NCBI RefSeq assembly: GCF_001945365.1
Contig: NZ_MSTQ01000016.1
Coordinates: 50,704 to 114,703 of the forward strand
Length of the DNA stretch: 64,000 bases
Source: Pseudomonas reinekei
GTDB taxonomy: Bacteria > Pseudomonadota > Gammaproteobacteria > Pseudomonadales > Pseudomonadaceae
Direction: 5' to 3'
Of this stretch, positions 1 to 7,804 are shown in pieces. The notes below the pieces were generated by a model. The model saw only the letters and a list, made by a program, of their open reading frames with translations, did not search any database and had not been told where the DNA came from. Within the stretch, counting starts at the first letter, position 1. Every line of letters begins with the position of its first letter. Position numbers and translations under genes: made by a program.

Positions 1-137
1 CCGGTCAGTTGCGCCTGCTGTTGGCGCGGCAAGTGGTTGTCGTAACCGCCCTGCGCTTTCATGGCTGTGGTCACGGGCATGCGCGCCACGTAAATCAGCA
101 CCGCACTGATAAACACACACCAGAATGGAATACTCAT
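1..137 (-). CDS. MAPEG family membrane protein (N-terminal part, cut by window edge)
   Basis: The first 45 codons of a gene that runs off the left edge are visible, starting MSIPFWCVFISAVLIYVARMP. A hydrophobic first helix is followed by a basic, glutamine-rich loop with QGGYDNHLPRQQQ, typical of the short MAPEG-like proteins of pseudomonads (membrane-associated eicosanoid/glutathione metabolism superfamily); the real substrate of these bacterial members is not known. Its ATG shares one base with the TGA of the upstream DUF599 gene (TGATG), so the two are probably translationally coupled. Confidence 0.7.
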   Translation of the reverse strand, partial: MSIPFWCVFISAVLIYVARMPVTTAMKAQGGYDNHLPRQQQAQLT

Positions 138-874
138 CAAGCAGCCTCTTTATTCACCTCGGGCAACGGCGCCTCTGTAGGGGTATAGACCATCACGTCG
201 AGAACGTCGGAGTGAAACTCACGGCGATATAACACCAACACCACTCCGGCACTCATCAACATGAACAACCACGGACTGACGAACCAGGCCAGCATGGTCA
301 TGCCGAAGTAGTAGGAACGCAGGCCGAAGTTGAACTGGTTGGCGGCCATTGAGATGACGCGCGCCGCACGGGCGGCAAAGGCTTTGCGCTCCAGTTCGGA
401 CACATGCCGCTCCCCCACCATCGGCGCCGACCCCACCAGAATCGCCGCGAAATTGTACTGACGCATGCACCAACTGAACGTGAAGAACGCATAAACGAAC
501 ACCAGCGCCAGGCACAGCAGCTTGATTTCCGACATGCCCTGAGAGGCCTGTTGCACCATCGGGATATCCGCCAACAGCGATACCGCCCGCTCGGATGCCC
601 CGAGCACCGTGAGAATACCCGCCAGGATAATCAACGTGCTGGAGGCGAAGAACGAAGCGTTGCGCTCCAGATTGCCGATCACACTGGCATCCGCGATACG
701 GTTGTCACGCAACAGCATGCGGCGCATCCAGTCTTCGCGATACAGATGCAGAACACTGGCCAGGCACGCGGTGTCACGGCCTTTCCATGTGGCATAGCGG
801 GTGTAACCGCCCCAGCAGATGACAAACCAGATGGCCGCGAGAATGTGGATCAGGTTGGCTTGAATGAACGACAT
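137..874 (-). CDS. DUF599 family inner-membrane protein
   Basis: A 245-residue protein starting MSFIQANLIHILAAIWF, with an AAGGA ribosome-binding site directly upstream of the ATG at 874. Hydrophobic segments lie near residues 4-22, 72-95, 115-135 and 187-218, which fits a four-helix membrane protein. Between them are the DUF599-like stretch RMLLRDNRIADASVIGNLERNASFFASS and the later NQFNFGLRSYYFGM. The function is unknown. It lies downstream of brnQ on the same strand but behind a strong terminator, so it probably has its own promoter. It overlaps the MAPEG gene by one base. Confidence 0.8.
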   Translation of the reverse strand: MSFIQANLIHILAAIWFVICWGGYTRYATWKGRDTACLASVLHLYREDWMRRMLLRDNRIADASVIGNLERNASFFASSTLIILAGILTVLGASERAVSLLADIPMVQQASQGMSEIKLLCLALVFVYAFFTFSWCMRQYNFAAILVGSAPMVGERHVSELERKAFAARAARVISMAANQFNFGLRSYYFGMTMLAWFVSPWLFMLMSAGVVLVLYRREFHSDVLDVMVYTPTEAPLPEVNKEAA

Positions 875-907
875 GCGGGTCCTTGTGATGTATTTACGCA
901 ATACACG

Positions 908-937
908 ATCCCCGTAGGAGCAAGCTCCCACAAAAGG
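908..937. repeat. Degenerate single REP-like palindrome
   Basis: CCCGTAGGAGCAAGCTCCCAC resembles one half of the REPs found elsewhere in the window, with an imperfect inverted repeat GGAGC/GCTCC. It lies just upstream of the DUF599 gene. No partner REP is visible close by. Confidence 0.5.
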
Positions 938-992
938 TTCGCAGTAATTCGACGTTCGACGTTAGCCCAAGAAAAAAGACACCGCACCCCTC

Positions 993-1038
993 ACAAAAAA
1001 AATGCCCCGTATCGATTGATACGGGGCATTTCTGTTTT
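993..1038 (-). terminator. Rho-independent terminator of brnQ
   Basis: A perfect 12-bp stem (AATGCCCCGTAT at 1001-1012 with its complement at 1019-1030) and a six-base loop are followed on the minus strand by a run of about eight T. The hairpin lies 37 nt past the brnQ stop. The plus strand also carries TCTGTTTT after the stem, so weaker bidirectional use is possible. Confidence 0.85.
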
Positions 1039-1074
1039 CGCCTGTCAGGCCCTCTTGTGGCGGGCCGGCAACGC

Positions 1075-2388
1075 CTAAGCCAAAGCTTCTTCGCGCTTAC
1101 CCAGCAGACGATCGCAAACCACGGCAACCACCATTGTCATCACCGATGGCACCAACCAGGCCAAGCCCTGCTCGCTCAAAGGAAGATGCGCCATTTGGCT
1201 CGGCATCCAGTCTGCCAGGCCGGCACCCTTGAGGGCGTCGATCAGGCCGAAAATGAACGACACCAGCATGACCGGACCAAGGATACGGCCCTGCTCGTGC
1301 CAGAAGTCCTTGCAGAAGCTCAGCGCCACCAGAACGATACATGGCGGATAGATCGCGGTGAGTACCGGGATCGAGAAAGCGATCAGCTTGGTCAGGCCCA
1401 GGTTGGAGACCAGCAGCGAGAACGCAGCAAGGATGATCACCAGGGTCTTGTAGGATAGCGGCACCACGCGGCTGAAGTACTCGGCGCAGGCACAGGTCAG
1501 GCCGACCGCGGTCACCAGGCACGCCAGGGAGATCAGCACCGCAAGGAATCCACTGCCTAGCGAACCGAACGTGTGCTGTACGTAGGCGTGCAATACCGCC
1601 GCGCCATTGGTAGCGCCAGCGGCGACTTCGTGGCTGCCCGAACCGAGGCGGAACAGGCTGACATAAACCAGTGCCAGACCTACACCGGCAATCAGCCCGG
1701 CGATGATCGCGTAACGGGTAATCAGCGCTGGCGATTCAACACCGCGGGAACGGATCGCATTGACGATGACGATGCCGAACACCAGGGCGCCCAGGGTATC
1801 CATGGTCAGGTAACCATTGATGAAGCCTTGGGAGAACGGTGCTGCAACGTATTCAGGGGTGGCGTGACCAATGTCACCGGCCGGCAAAGCGAATGCAGCG
1901 ATGCCCAGCACGGCGAGCGCGATGATTTTCAGCGGCGCGAGGAAGCGTCCAACAGTGTCCAGCAAACGCCCCGGATACAGTGAAATGAAGAACACCAGCA
2001 GGAAGTACACCGAGCTGTAGAGGAACAGCGCCAACGGGCTCTCGCCGGTCAATGGCGCCAGACCCACTTCGAAAGATACGGTTGCTGTACGCGGTGTCGC
2101 GAACAGCGGGCCGACAGCAAGGTAGCACGCCGCCGCCAGCAGGCCACCAGCGACCTTACCGATCGGGCTGCTCAGCGCATCCATGGCGCCGCCAACCTTG
2201 GCCAGCGCCACAACAGTGATCACCGGCAGACCGACCGCTGTGACCAGAAAACCCAGCGCCGCCATCCAGACATTAGGCCCGGATTGCAAACCGACGATAG
2301 GCGGGAAGATGATGTTGCCAGCCCCGACGAACAGGGCAAACGTCATAAAACCAAGTGCCAGGATGTCCTGGCCTTTCAACACTTTCAT
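1075..2388 (-). CDS. brnQ: Branched-chain amino acid carrier BrnQ (LIVCS family)
   Basis: A 437-residue polytopic membrane protein, MKVLKGQDILALGFMTFALFVGAGNIIFPP, carrying the strongly conserved N-terminal GAGNIIFPP motif of LIVCS cation-coupled leucine/isoleucine/valine symporters. About twelve hydrophobic segments follow, and the length matches the family. It is monocistronic: a 374-nt gap precedes it and a strong terminator follows. The leader contains an 8-bp hairpin (2429-2451) close to the start codon that could take part in regulation. The family assignment is firm; the exact substrate preference among the three amino acids cannot be read from sequence. Confidence 0.95.
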   Translation of the reverse strand: MKVLKGQDILALGFMTFALFVGAGNIIFPPIVGLQSGPNVWMAALGFLVTAVGLPVITVVALAKVGGAMDALSSPIGKVAGGLLAAACYLAVGPLFATPRTATVSFEVGLAPLTGESPLALFLYSSVYFLLVFFISLYPGRLLDTVGRFLAPLKIIALAVLGIAAFALPAGDIGHATPEYVAAPFSQGFINGYLTMDTLGALVFGIVIVNAIRSRGVESPALITRYAIIAGLIAGVGLALVYVSLFRLGSGSHEVAAGATNGAAVLHAYVQHTFGSLGSGFLAVLISLACLVTAVGLTCACAEYFSRVVPLSYKTLVIILAAFSLLVSNLGLTKLIAFSIPVLTAIYPPCIVLVALSFCKDFWHEQGRILGPVMLVSFIFGLIDALKGAGLADWMPSQMAHLPLSEQGLAWLVPSVMTMVVAVVCDRLLGKREEALA

Positions 2389-2613
2389 TAAGGAAATACC
2401 ACACTACTGAATCGGAATTTAGAGAGGGATTTCCCTATGGGTGAGGGAAATGCTGTCAGTCCGTATAAGACCGACCCTTTTAGCGCGTTGCTGCCTTGTG
2501 GGCCGCAGACGCAAAAATGGCGCGTAGCCTAACGAATTTGGGTCATAAACGCACTGTTAAAGGGCGAACTATCCGATACGCGACATCTCTGTGTCGCGTT
2601 TATGTAAGAGGAG

Positions 2614-2694
2614 CAGCTGCAAGTTGCAAGTTTTAAGCTTTCAAGGCTGAGCTGCTGCCTATAGCTCGTCGCTTTGAAGCTTGCGGCTTGTATC
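2614..2694. repeat. CTGCAAG/CTTGAAGC-type palindromic intergenic repeat
   Basis: The arms GCAGCTGCAAGTTGCAAG and GCTTTGAAGCTTGCGGCTTG form an imperfect inverted repeat around a central AGCTGCTGCC stretch. A related sequence occurs at 6466-6539 between lpdG and sucB. This family is distinct from the GTGGGAGC REPs. Confidence 0.55.
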
Positions 2695-2705
2695 TGCCCT
2701 TAACG

Positions 2706-2736
2706 CACAAAGGCCACCCGAAGGTGGCCTTTGTTG
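2706..2736 (-). terminator. Terminator after sucD
   Basis: An 11-bp perfect stem CAAAGGCCACC (2708-2718) pairs with 2723-2733 across a CGAA loop, about 30 nt past the sucD stop. The T tract is weak, but the short strong stem and its position at the end of the sdh-suc block make it the likely transcript end. Confidence 0.75.
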
Positions 2737-2762
2737 GGTGAAGCGTCAGTTAAGCGCGAGGC

Positions 2763-3644
2763 TTACTTGACAGCCCAACCGGTCAGCTCAGCCAGGGCTT
2801 TGCCGATGTCTGCCAGCGAACGCACGGTTTTAACGCCTGCGTCTTGCAGCGCAGCGAATTTCTCGTCTGCAGTGCCTTTGCCGCCAGAGATGATTGCGCC
2901 AGCATGGCCCATGCGCTTGCCCGGAGGAGCAGTCACACCAGCGATGTAGGAAACAACCGGCTTGGTCACGTGTGCCTTGATGTAGGCAGCCGCTTCTTCT
3001 TCAGCCGAACCGCCGATCTCACCGATCATCACGATCGCTTCGGTCTTCGGGTCTTCCTGGAACAGCTTCAGGATGTCGATGAAGTTCGAACCCGGGATCG
3101 GGTCACCACCGATGCCGACGCAAGTCGACTGACCGAAACCGGCGTCAGTAGTCTGCTTCACAGCTTCGTAGGTCAGGGTGCCGGAACGGGAAACGATACC
3201 GACCTTGCCTGGCAAGTGAATGTGACCTGGCATGATGCCGATCTTGCATTCGCCTGGGGTGATCACGCCTGGGCAGTTAGGGCCGATCAGGGTAACACCC
3301 AGCTCGTCGCACTTAACTTTAGCGTCCAGCATGTCCAGGGTAGGAATGCCTTCGGTGATGCACACGATCAGCTTGATGCCGCCGAAAGCAGCTTCCAGGA
3401 TCGAGTCTTTGCAGAAAGGAGCCGGAACGTAGATCACGCTGGCGGTGGCGCCAGTGGCAGCTACAGCGTCTTTCACGGTGTTGAACACTGGCAGGCCCAG
3501 GTGCTCGGTGCCGCCTTTGCCTGGAGTTACACCACCAACCATCTTGGTGCCGTACTCGATGGCTTGCTGGGTGTGGAAACTACCTTGCGAACCGGTAATA
3601 CCCTGGCAGATAACTTTGGTGTCTTTATTGATCAGGACGCTCAT
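2763..3644 (-). CDS. sucD: Succinyl-CoA synthetase alpha subunit
   Basis: A 293-residue protein, the usual SucD length. It contains the CoA-binding Rossmann region near the N-terminus (VICQGITGSQGSFHTQQAIEYG), the GPNCPG motif and the active-site histidine region GHAGAIISGGKGTADEK, where the histidine is phosphorylated. With SucC it converts succinyl-CoA, NDP and phosphate to succinate, CoA and NTP. Its ATG overlaps the sucC stop (TAATG), so the subunits are translationally coupled. It is the last gene of the TCA block and is followed by a terminator. Confidence 0.98.
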   Translation of the reverse strand: MSVLINKDTKVICQGITGSQGSFHTQQAIEYGTKMVGGVTPGKGGTEHLGLPVFNTVKDAVAATGATASVIYVPAPFCKDSILEAAFGGIKLIVCITEGIPTLDMLDAKVKCDELGVTLIGPNCPGVITPGECKIGIMPGHIHLPGKVGIVSRSGTLTYEAVKQTTDAGFGQSTCVGIGGDPIPGSNFIDILKLFQEDPKTEAIVMIGEIGGSAEEEAAAYIKAHVTKPVVSYIAGVTAPPGKRMGHAGAIISGGKGTADEKFAALQDAGVKTVRSLADIGKALAELTGWAVK

Positions 3645-4810
3645 TATTTGCCCTCCGCAGCTTTGACAACTTGTTGAGCAGCGTCGGTCAGGCTGGTAGC
3701 AGCGATGATGTTCAAACCGCTTTCTGCCAGTACTTTAGCGCCCAGCTCAGCGTTGTTGCCTTCAAGGCGAACAACAACCGGGATTTTCACGCCGACTTCT
3801 TTCACTGCACCGATGATGCCTTCGGCAATCATGTCGCAACGAACGATGCCGCCGAAGATGTTAACCAGTACTGCAGCGACGTTGGTGTCGGACAGAATGA
3901 TCTTGAACGCTTCGGTAACGCGTTCTTTGGTAGCACCGCCGCCCACGTCGAGGAAGTTGGCTGGCTTGCCGCCATGCAGGTTGACGATGTCCATGGTACC
4001 CATGGCCAGGCCAGCACCGTTGACCATGCAACCGATGTTGCCTTCCAGTGCTACGTAGTTCAGTTCGAACTTGGCAGCGTGCGCTTCGCGCGGATCGTCT
4101 TGCGACGGATCGTGGAAAGTCTTCAGCTTAGGCTGACGGTACATGGCGTTGGCGTCGATGTTGATCTTGGCGTCCAGGCAGTGCAGATCGCCGTCAGCCT
4201 TGATCACCAGCGGGTTCACTTCCAGCAGGGCCAGGTCGTGATCCTTGAACAGCTTGGCCAGACCGACGAAGATCTTGGCGAACTGAGCAACTTGCTTACC
4301 TTCCAGACCCAACTGGAATGCCAGCTCGCGACCCTGGAATGGCTGAGCGCCAACCAGTGGATCGATAGTGGCTTTCAGAATTTTTTCTGGAGTGTCGTGA
4401 GCGATTTTCTCGATGTCCACGCCACCTTCGGTGGAAGCCATGAACACGATACGACGGCTCGAACGGTCAACGACAGCGCCCAGGTACAGCTCTTTAGCGA
4501 TATCAGTGCACGATTCAACCAGGATCTTGGTGACTGGCTGACCATTGGCATCAGTCTGGTAAGTCACCAGACGCTTGCCCAGCCACTGCTGTGCGAAGGC
4601 TTTGGCGTCTTCTTTGCTGCGAACCAGCTTGACGCCGCCCGCTTTACCGCGACCACCGGCGTGGACCTGGGCTTTGACAACCCACTCGCTGCCGCCGATT
4701 TTGTCGCAAGCTTCTGCTGCTGCTTCCGGGGTGTCTACCGCATAACCGGTGGAAACTGGCAGGCCGTACTCAGCGAACAGCTGCTTACCCTGATACTCGT
4801 GAAGATTCAT
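3644..4810 (-). CDS. sucC: Succinyl-CoA synthetase beta subunit
   Basis: A 388-residue ATP-grasp protein starting MNLHEYQGKQLFAEYGLPV, the canonical SucC N-terminus; this start (4810) is preferred over an upstream in-frame extension that lacks family similarity. The nucleotide-binding stretch VVKAQVHAGGRGKAGGVK lies near residues 45-62, and the C-terminal ligase part carries VNIFGGIVRCDMIAEG. It supplies the nucleotide and succinate site of the complex with SucD. A 196-nt gap with a nested hairpin separates it from lpdG, the largest break inside the sucA-sucD stretch. Confidence 0.97.
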   Translation of the reverse strand: MNLHEYQGKQLFAEYGLPVSTGYAVDTPEAAAEACDKIGGSEWVVKAQVHAGGRGKAGGVKLVRSKEDAKAFAQQWLGKRLVTYQTDANGQPVTKILVESCTDIAKELYLGAVVDRSSRRIVFMASTEGGVDIEKIAHDTPEKILKATIDPLVGAQPFQGRELAFQLGLEGKQVAQFAKIFVGLAKLFKDHDLALLEVNPLVIKADGDLHCLDAKINIDANAMYRQPKLKTFHDPSQDDPREAHAAKFELNYVALEGNIGCMVNGAGLAMGTMDIVNLHGGKPANFLDVGGGATKERVTEAFKIILSDTNVAAVLVNIFGGIVRCDMIAEGIIGAVKEVGVKIPVVVRLEGNNAELGAKVLAESGLNIIAATSLTDAAQQVVKAAEGK

Positions 4811-4919
4811 GCTTATTACCGTCTTCGTTAGGTACTGCGCATTCGGTGCTGCACTCATTCAAGTGCCGCACCACCTGTGACTGCTGCTTGCATAGCCTCT
4901 CCGGATAACCGGTGCGGCC

Positions 4920-4963
4920 ATGCAAGACTGCGTCCAGCGGATATTCCGCGGTGAGTCTTGCAT
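4920..4963. other. Nested hairpin in the lpdG-sucC intergenic region
   Basis: A perfect 10-bp inverted repeat, ATGCAAGACT (4920-4929) and AGTCTTGCAT (4954-4963), encloses a second stem GCGGA-TAT-TCCGC (about 4937-4949). No T run follows on either strand, so it does not look like a simple terminator. It lies about 110 nt upstream of the sucC start, in the transcript from lpdG, and may be a processing or stability element. Confidence 0.6.
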
Positions 4964-5006
4964 GCAAGGCTCACGACGGGCCATTCCGCCGTGGTTTCTT
5001 ATTGTC

Positions 5007-6443
5007 TTAACGCTTCTTGCGGTTGGCGATGTGGATGGCGCCGCCATTCACTGCCAGAGCAGCTTCGTGCAAGGCTTCAGACAGGGTCGGATGGGAGAAA
5101 ACCATCATGCCCAGGTCTTCAGCGCTGGTGCCGAATTCCATACCGATCGCGCCCTGCTGAACCAGTTCGGCAGCGCTTGGGCCAATCACGTGGACGCCCA
5201 GTACGCGGTCTGTCTTGGCATCAGCGATGACCTTGACGAAACCACCGGTATCGTTGGCAGCCATGGCACGGCCGGAGGCTGCGAACGGGAAGGTGCCGAC
5301 GTTAACTTCAACGCCTTCAGCTTTCAAGGCCTGCTCGGTTTTACCAACCCACGCGATTTCCGGGTGAGTATAAATAACCGAAGGGATCAAATCATAGTTC
5401 ATCTGGGCCTTGTGGCCCTTGATACGCTCGACAACCATGATGCCTTCTTCGGACGCCTTGTGCGCCAGCATCATGCCGCGAACCACGTCACCGATGGCGT
5501 AGACGCCCGGTACAGTGGTAGCGCAGTGATCATCAACGTGCACGAAACCGCGCTCGTCCAGGGTCACGCCACAGTCGGCAGCCAACAGATCAGTGGTCAC
5601 CGGACGGCGACCAACGGCTACGATCAGCTTGTCGAACGTGATGTTCTGTTCGCCGTTGGCATCGGTGTAGTTCACAACGACTTCGTCGCCGTTCACTTTC
5701 GAGCCAGTGACGCGAGCGCCCAGCTTGATGTCCAGACCCTGTTTGGTCAGGGTCTTCAGCGCTTCCTTGGAAACGGCTGCGTCGGCGGCCATCAGGAAGG
5801 TGTCCAGGGCTTCCAGGACAGTCACTTCTGCCCCCAGACGCGACCAGACCGAACCCAGTTCCAGACCGATTACGCCAGCGCCGATCACGCCCAGACGCTT
5901 AGGTACGGATTGGAATTCCAGAGCGCCAGTCGAATCGACGATCACATTCTGGTCAACCGGAGCGGGTGGAATGTCGATCGGACGCGAACCTGGAGCCAGG
6001 ATGACGTTTTCGGCTTCGATGATTTCTACCGAGCCGTCTGGCTTGGTGACTTCAACTTTCTTGCCGGCCAGCAGTTTGCCGTGCCCCTGGATCGAGGTCA
6101 CACCGTTGGCTTTGAACAGGGTCGCAACGCCGGAGGTCAGGCCTTTGACGATGTTGGCTTTACGGCCAACCATTGCCGGCACGTCCATGGTCACGCCAGC
6201 GTGATTGATACCGTGGATCGCGAAACCGTCCTGGGCTTCGTGGAATTTCCACGAGCTGTCCAGCAGGGCCTTGGATGGAATGCAGCCGACGTTCAGGCAG
6301 GTACCGCCCAGCGCCAGTTTGCCTTCCTTGTCGGTGTACTTCTCGATGCAAGCAGTGCTGAGGCCCAGTTGGGCAGCCTTGATGGCAGCCACATAGCCGC
6401 CAGGGCCAGCGCCGATCACTACTACGTCAAATTTCTGCGACAT
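5007..6443 (-). CDS. lpdG: Dihydrolipoyl dehydrogenase E3 (2-oxoglutarate dehydrogenase complex)
   Basis: A 478-residue FAD disulfide reductase. It has the N-terminal FAD motif VVIGAGPGGYVAAIKAAQLG, the redox-active disulfide GGTCLNVGCIPSKALL near residues 48-63, a second dinucleotide motif GVIGAGVIGLELG in the NAD domain and the C-terminal dimer region HPTLSEALHEAALAV with the catalytic histidine. It reoxidises the lipoyl groups of SucB with NAD+. Its place between sucB and sucC is the standard Pseudomonas order and makes the LpdG (rather than LpdV) identity likely. Confidence 0.96.
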   Translation of the reverse strand: MSQKFDVVVIGAGPGGYVAAIKAAQLGLSTACIEKYTDKEGKLALGGTCLNVGCIPSKALLDSSWKFHEAQDGFAIHGINHAGVTMDVPAMVGRKANIVKGLTSGVATLFKANGVTSIQGHGKLLAGKKVEVTKPDGSVEIIEAENVILAPGSRPIDIPPAPVDQNVIVDSTGALEFQSVPKRLGVIGAGVIGLELGSVWSRLGAEVTVLEALDTFLMAADAAVSKEALKTLTKQGLDIKLGARVTGSKVNGDEVVVNYTDANGEQNITFDKLIVAVGRRPVTTDLLAADCGVTLDERGFVHVDDHCATTVPGVYAIGDVVRGMMLAHKASEEGIMVVERIKGHKAQMNYDLIPSVIYTHPEIAWVGKTEQALKAEGVEVNVGTFPFAASGRAMAANDTGGFVKVIADAKTDRVLGVHVIGPSAAELVQQGAIGMEFGTSAEDLGMMVFSHPTLSEALHEAALAVNGGAIHIANRKKR

Positions 6444-6465
6444 TCAAAAAATCCTCTTTTGCGAA

Positions 6466-6539
6466 AAGCTTCAAGCCGCAAGCTGCAAGCCAGGCTGCGG
6501 GTTTTCCGACGGCCCGGGCTTGCAGCTCATGGCTGCTTC
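6466..6539. repeat. CTGCAAG/GCTTCAAG-type palindromic repeat between lpdG and sucB
   Basis: AAGCTTCAAGCCGCAAGC at the left and GGGCTTGCAGCTCATGGCTG at the right form an imperfect inverted repeat that fills almost the whole 98-nt gap. It belongs to the same family as 2614-2694. Inside the operon it could shape the stability of the mRNA ends. Confidence 0.5.
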
Positions 6540-6541
6540 TA

Positions 6542-7762
6542 TCAGATATCCAGCAACAGACGAGCCGGATCTTCCAGCAGGTTCTTGATGGTCACCAGGA
6601 AGGTCACAGCTTCTTTGCCATCGATCAGACGGTGATCGTAGGACAGAGCCAGGTACATCATCGGACGGATAACGACCTGGCCGTTGATGGCCATTGGACG
6701 CTGGATGATGTTGTGCATGCCCAGGATAGCGGCTTGTGGCGGGTTGACGATCGGGGTCGACATCATCGAACCGAAAGTACCACCGTTGGTGATGGTGAAA
6801 GTACCACCGGTCATTTCGTCCATCGACAGTTTGCCGTCGCGGGCTTTCTTGCCGAAGGTGGCGATGCCGCCTTCGATTTCAGCCAGGCTCATCAGCTCGG
6901 CGTTACGCAGAACCGGTACTACCAGGCCGCGATCGCTGGAAACTGCAACGCCGACGTCAGCGTAGCCGTGATAAACGATGTCGCCGCCGTCGATCGAAGC
7001 GTTGACAGCCGGGAAGCGTTTCAGCGCTTCGGTGGCCGCTTTCACGAAGAACGACATGAAGCCCAGGCGCACGCCATTGTGGGACTTCTCGAACAGATCC
7101 TTGTACTTCGAACGCAGAGCCATGACTTCGGTCATGTCGACTTCGTTGAACGTAGTCAGCATCGCCATGTTCGACTGAGCTTCAACCAGACGCTTGGCCA
7201 CGGTGGCACGAACGCGGGTCATCGGTACGCGCTTCTCGATGCGGTCGCCAGCGGCGAACACAGGAGCGGCAGCCGAAGGTGCAGCAGCCTTGGCAGGCGC
7301 GGCAGCCGGAGCGGCTTTCTTGGCGGCAACAGCTGCTACCACGTCTTCCTTGGTCACACGACCGCCTTTGCCAGTGCCGGCAACGGAAGCGATGTTGATG
7401 CCGTTTTCTTCAGCCAGCTTGCGAGCAGCCGGTGCAGCAACAGGATCGTCTTCGCCTTCGGCAGCCGGGGCAGCAGCTTGTGCAGCGGCCGGAGCAGCAG
7501 CGGCCGCCGGGGCAGCAGCAGCGCCGCCGGCTTCGATGGAGCCCAGGACTTCGTCGGACAGAACGGTGTCGCCTTCGTTCTTGACGATAGCGCCCAGCAC
7601 GCCATCAGCAGTGGCCAACACTTCCAGCACAACCTTGTCGGTTTCGATGTCGACGATCAGGTCATCACGCTTTACAGCGTCGCCCGGTTGTTTGTGCCAG
7701 GTGGCAACGGTGCCATCGGCAACCGATTCCGGGAAAGTGGGGGCTTTGATTTCGATAGCCAT
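6542..7762 (-). CDS. sucB: Dihydrolipoyl succinyltransferase E2 of 2-oxoglutarate dehydrogenase
   Basis: A 406-residue three-domain E2. The N-terminal lipoyl domain carries the lipoylated lysine in DIETDKVV (K43). An Ala/Pro-rich linker with stretches like APAAAAAPAAAQ follows, then the E1/E3-binding domain (AARKLAEENGINIASVAGTGKGGRVTKEDV region, residues about 110-140) and the catalytic domain ending with the active-site histidine motif SYDHRLIDG. It transfers succinyl from SucA to CoA and forms the core of the complex. It lies 42 nt downstream of sucA. Confidence 0.97.
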   Translation of the reverse strand: MAIEIKAPTFPESVADGTVATWHKQPGDAVKRDDLIVDIETDKVVLEVLATADGVLGAIVKNEGDTVLSDEVLGSIEAGGAAAAPAAAAAPAAAQAAAPAAEGEDDPVAAPAARKLAEENGINIASVAGTGKGGRVTKEDVVAAVAAKKAAPAAAPAKAAAPSAAAPVFAAGDRIEKRVPMTRVRATVAKRLVEAQSNMAMLTTFNEVDMTEVMALRSKYKDLFEKSHNGVRLGFMSFFVKAATEALKRFPAVNASIDGGDIVYHGYADVGVAVSSDRGLVVPVLRNAELMSLAEIEGGIATFGKKARDGKLSMDEMTGGTFTITNGGTFGSMMSTPIVNPPQAAILGMHNIIQRPMAINGQVVIRPMMYLALSYDHRLIDGKEAVTFLVTIKNLLEDPARLLLDI

Positions 7763-7804
7763 TATCTGTGGGTCCTTAAATTCGGTTTCAGGTGCGCGAA
7801 GGCG

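Larger units (their letters stand above)
2389..2762. other. Non-coding gap between sucD and brnQ with several hairpins
   Basis: I see no credible gene in these 374 bases. They hold the brnQ leader with an inverted repeat ATTTCCCT (2429-2436)/AGGGAAAT (2444-2451), an ACGCGACA/TGTCGCGT hairpin with a six-base loop (2578-2599), the CTGCAAG-type palindromic repeat and the sucD terminator. The brnQ promoter must lie here; TTATAC near 2461-2466 on the minus strand is a possible -10 but has no clear -35. Confidence 0.6.
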
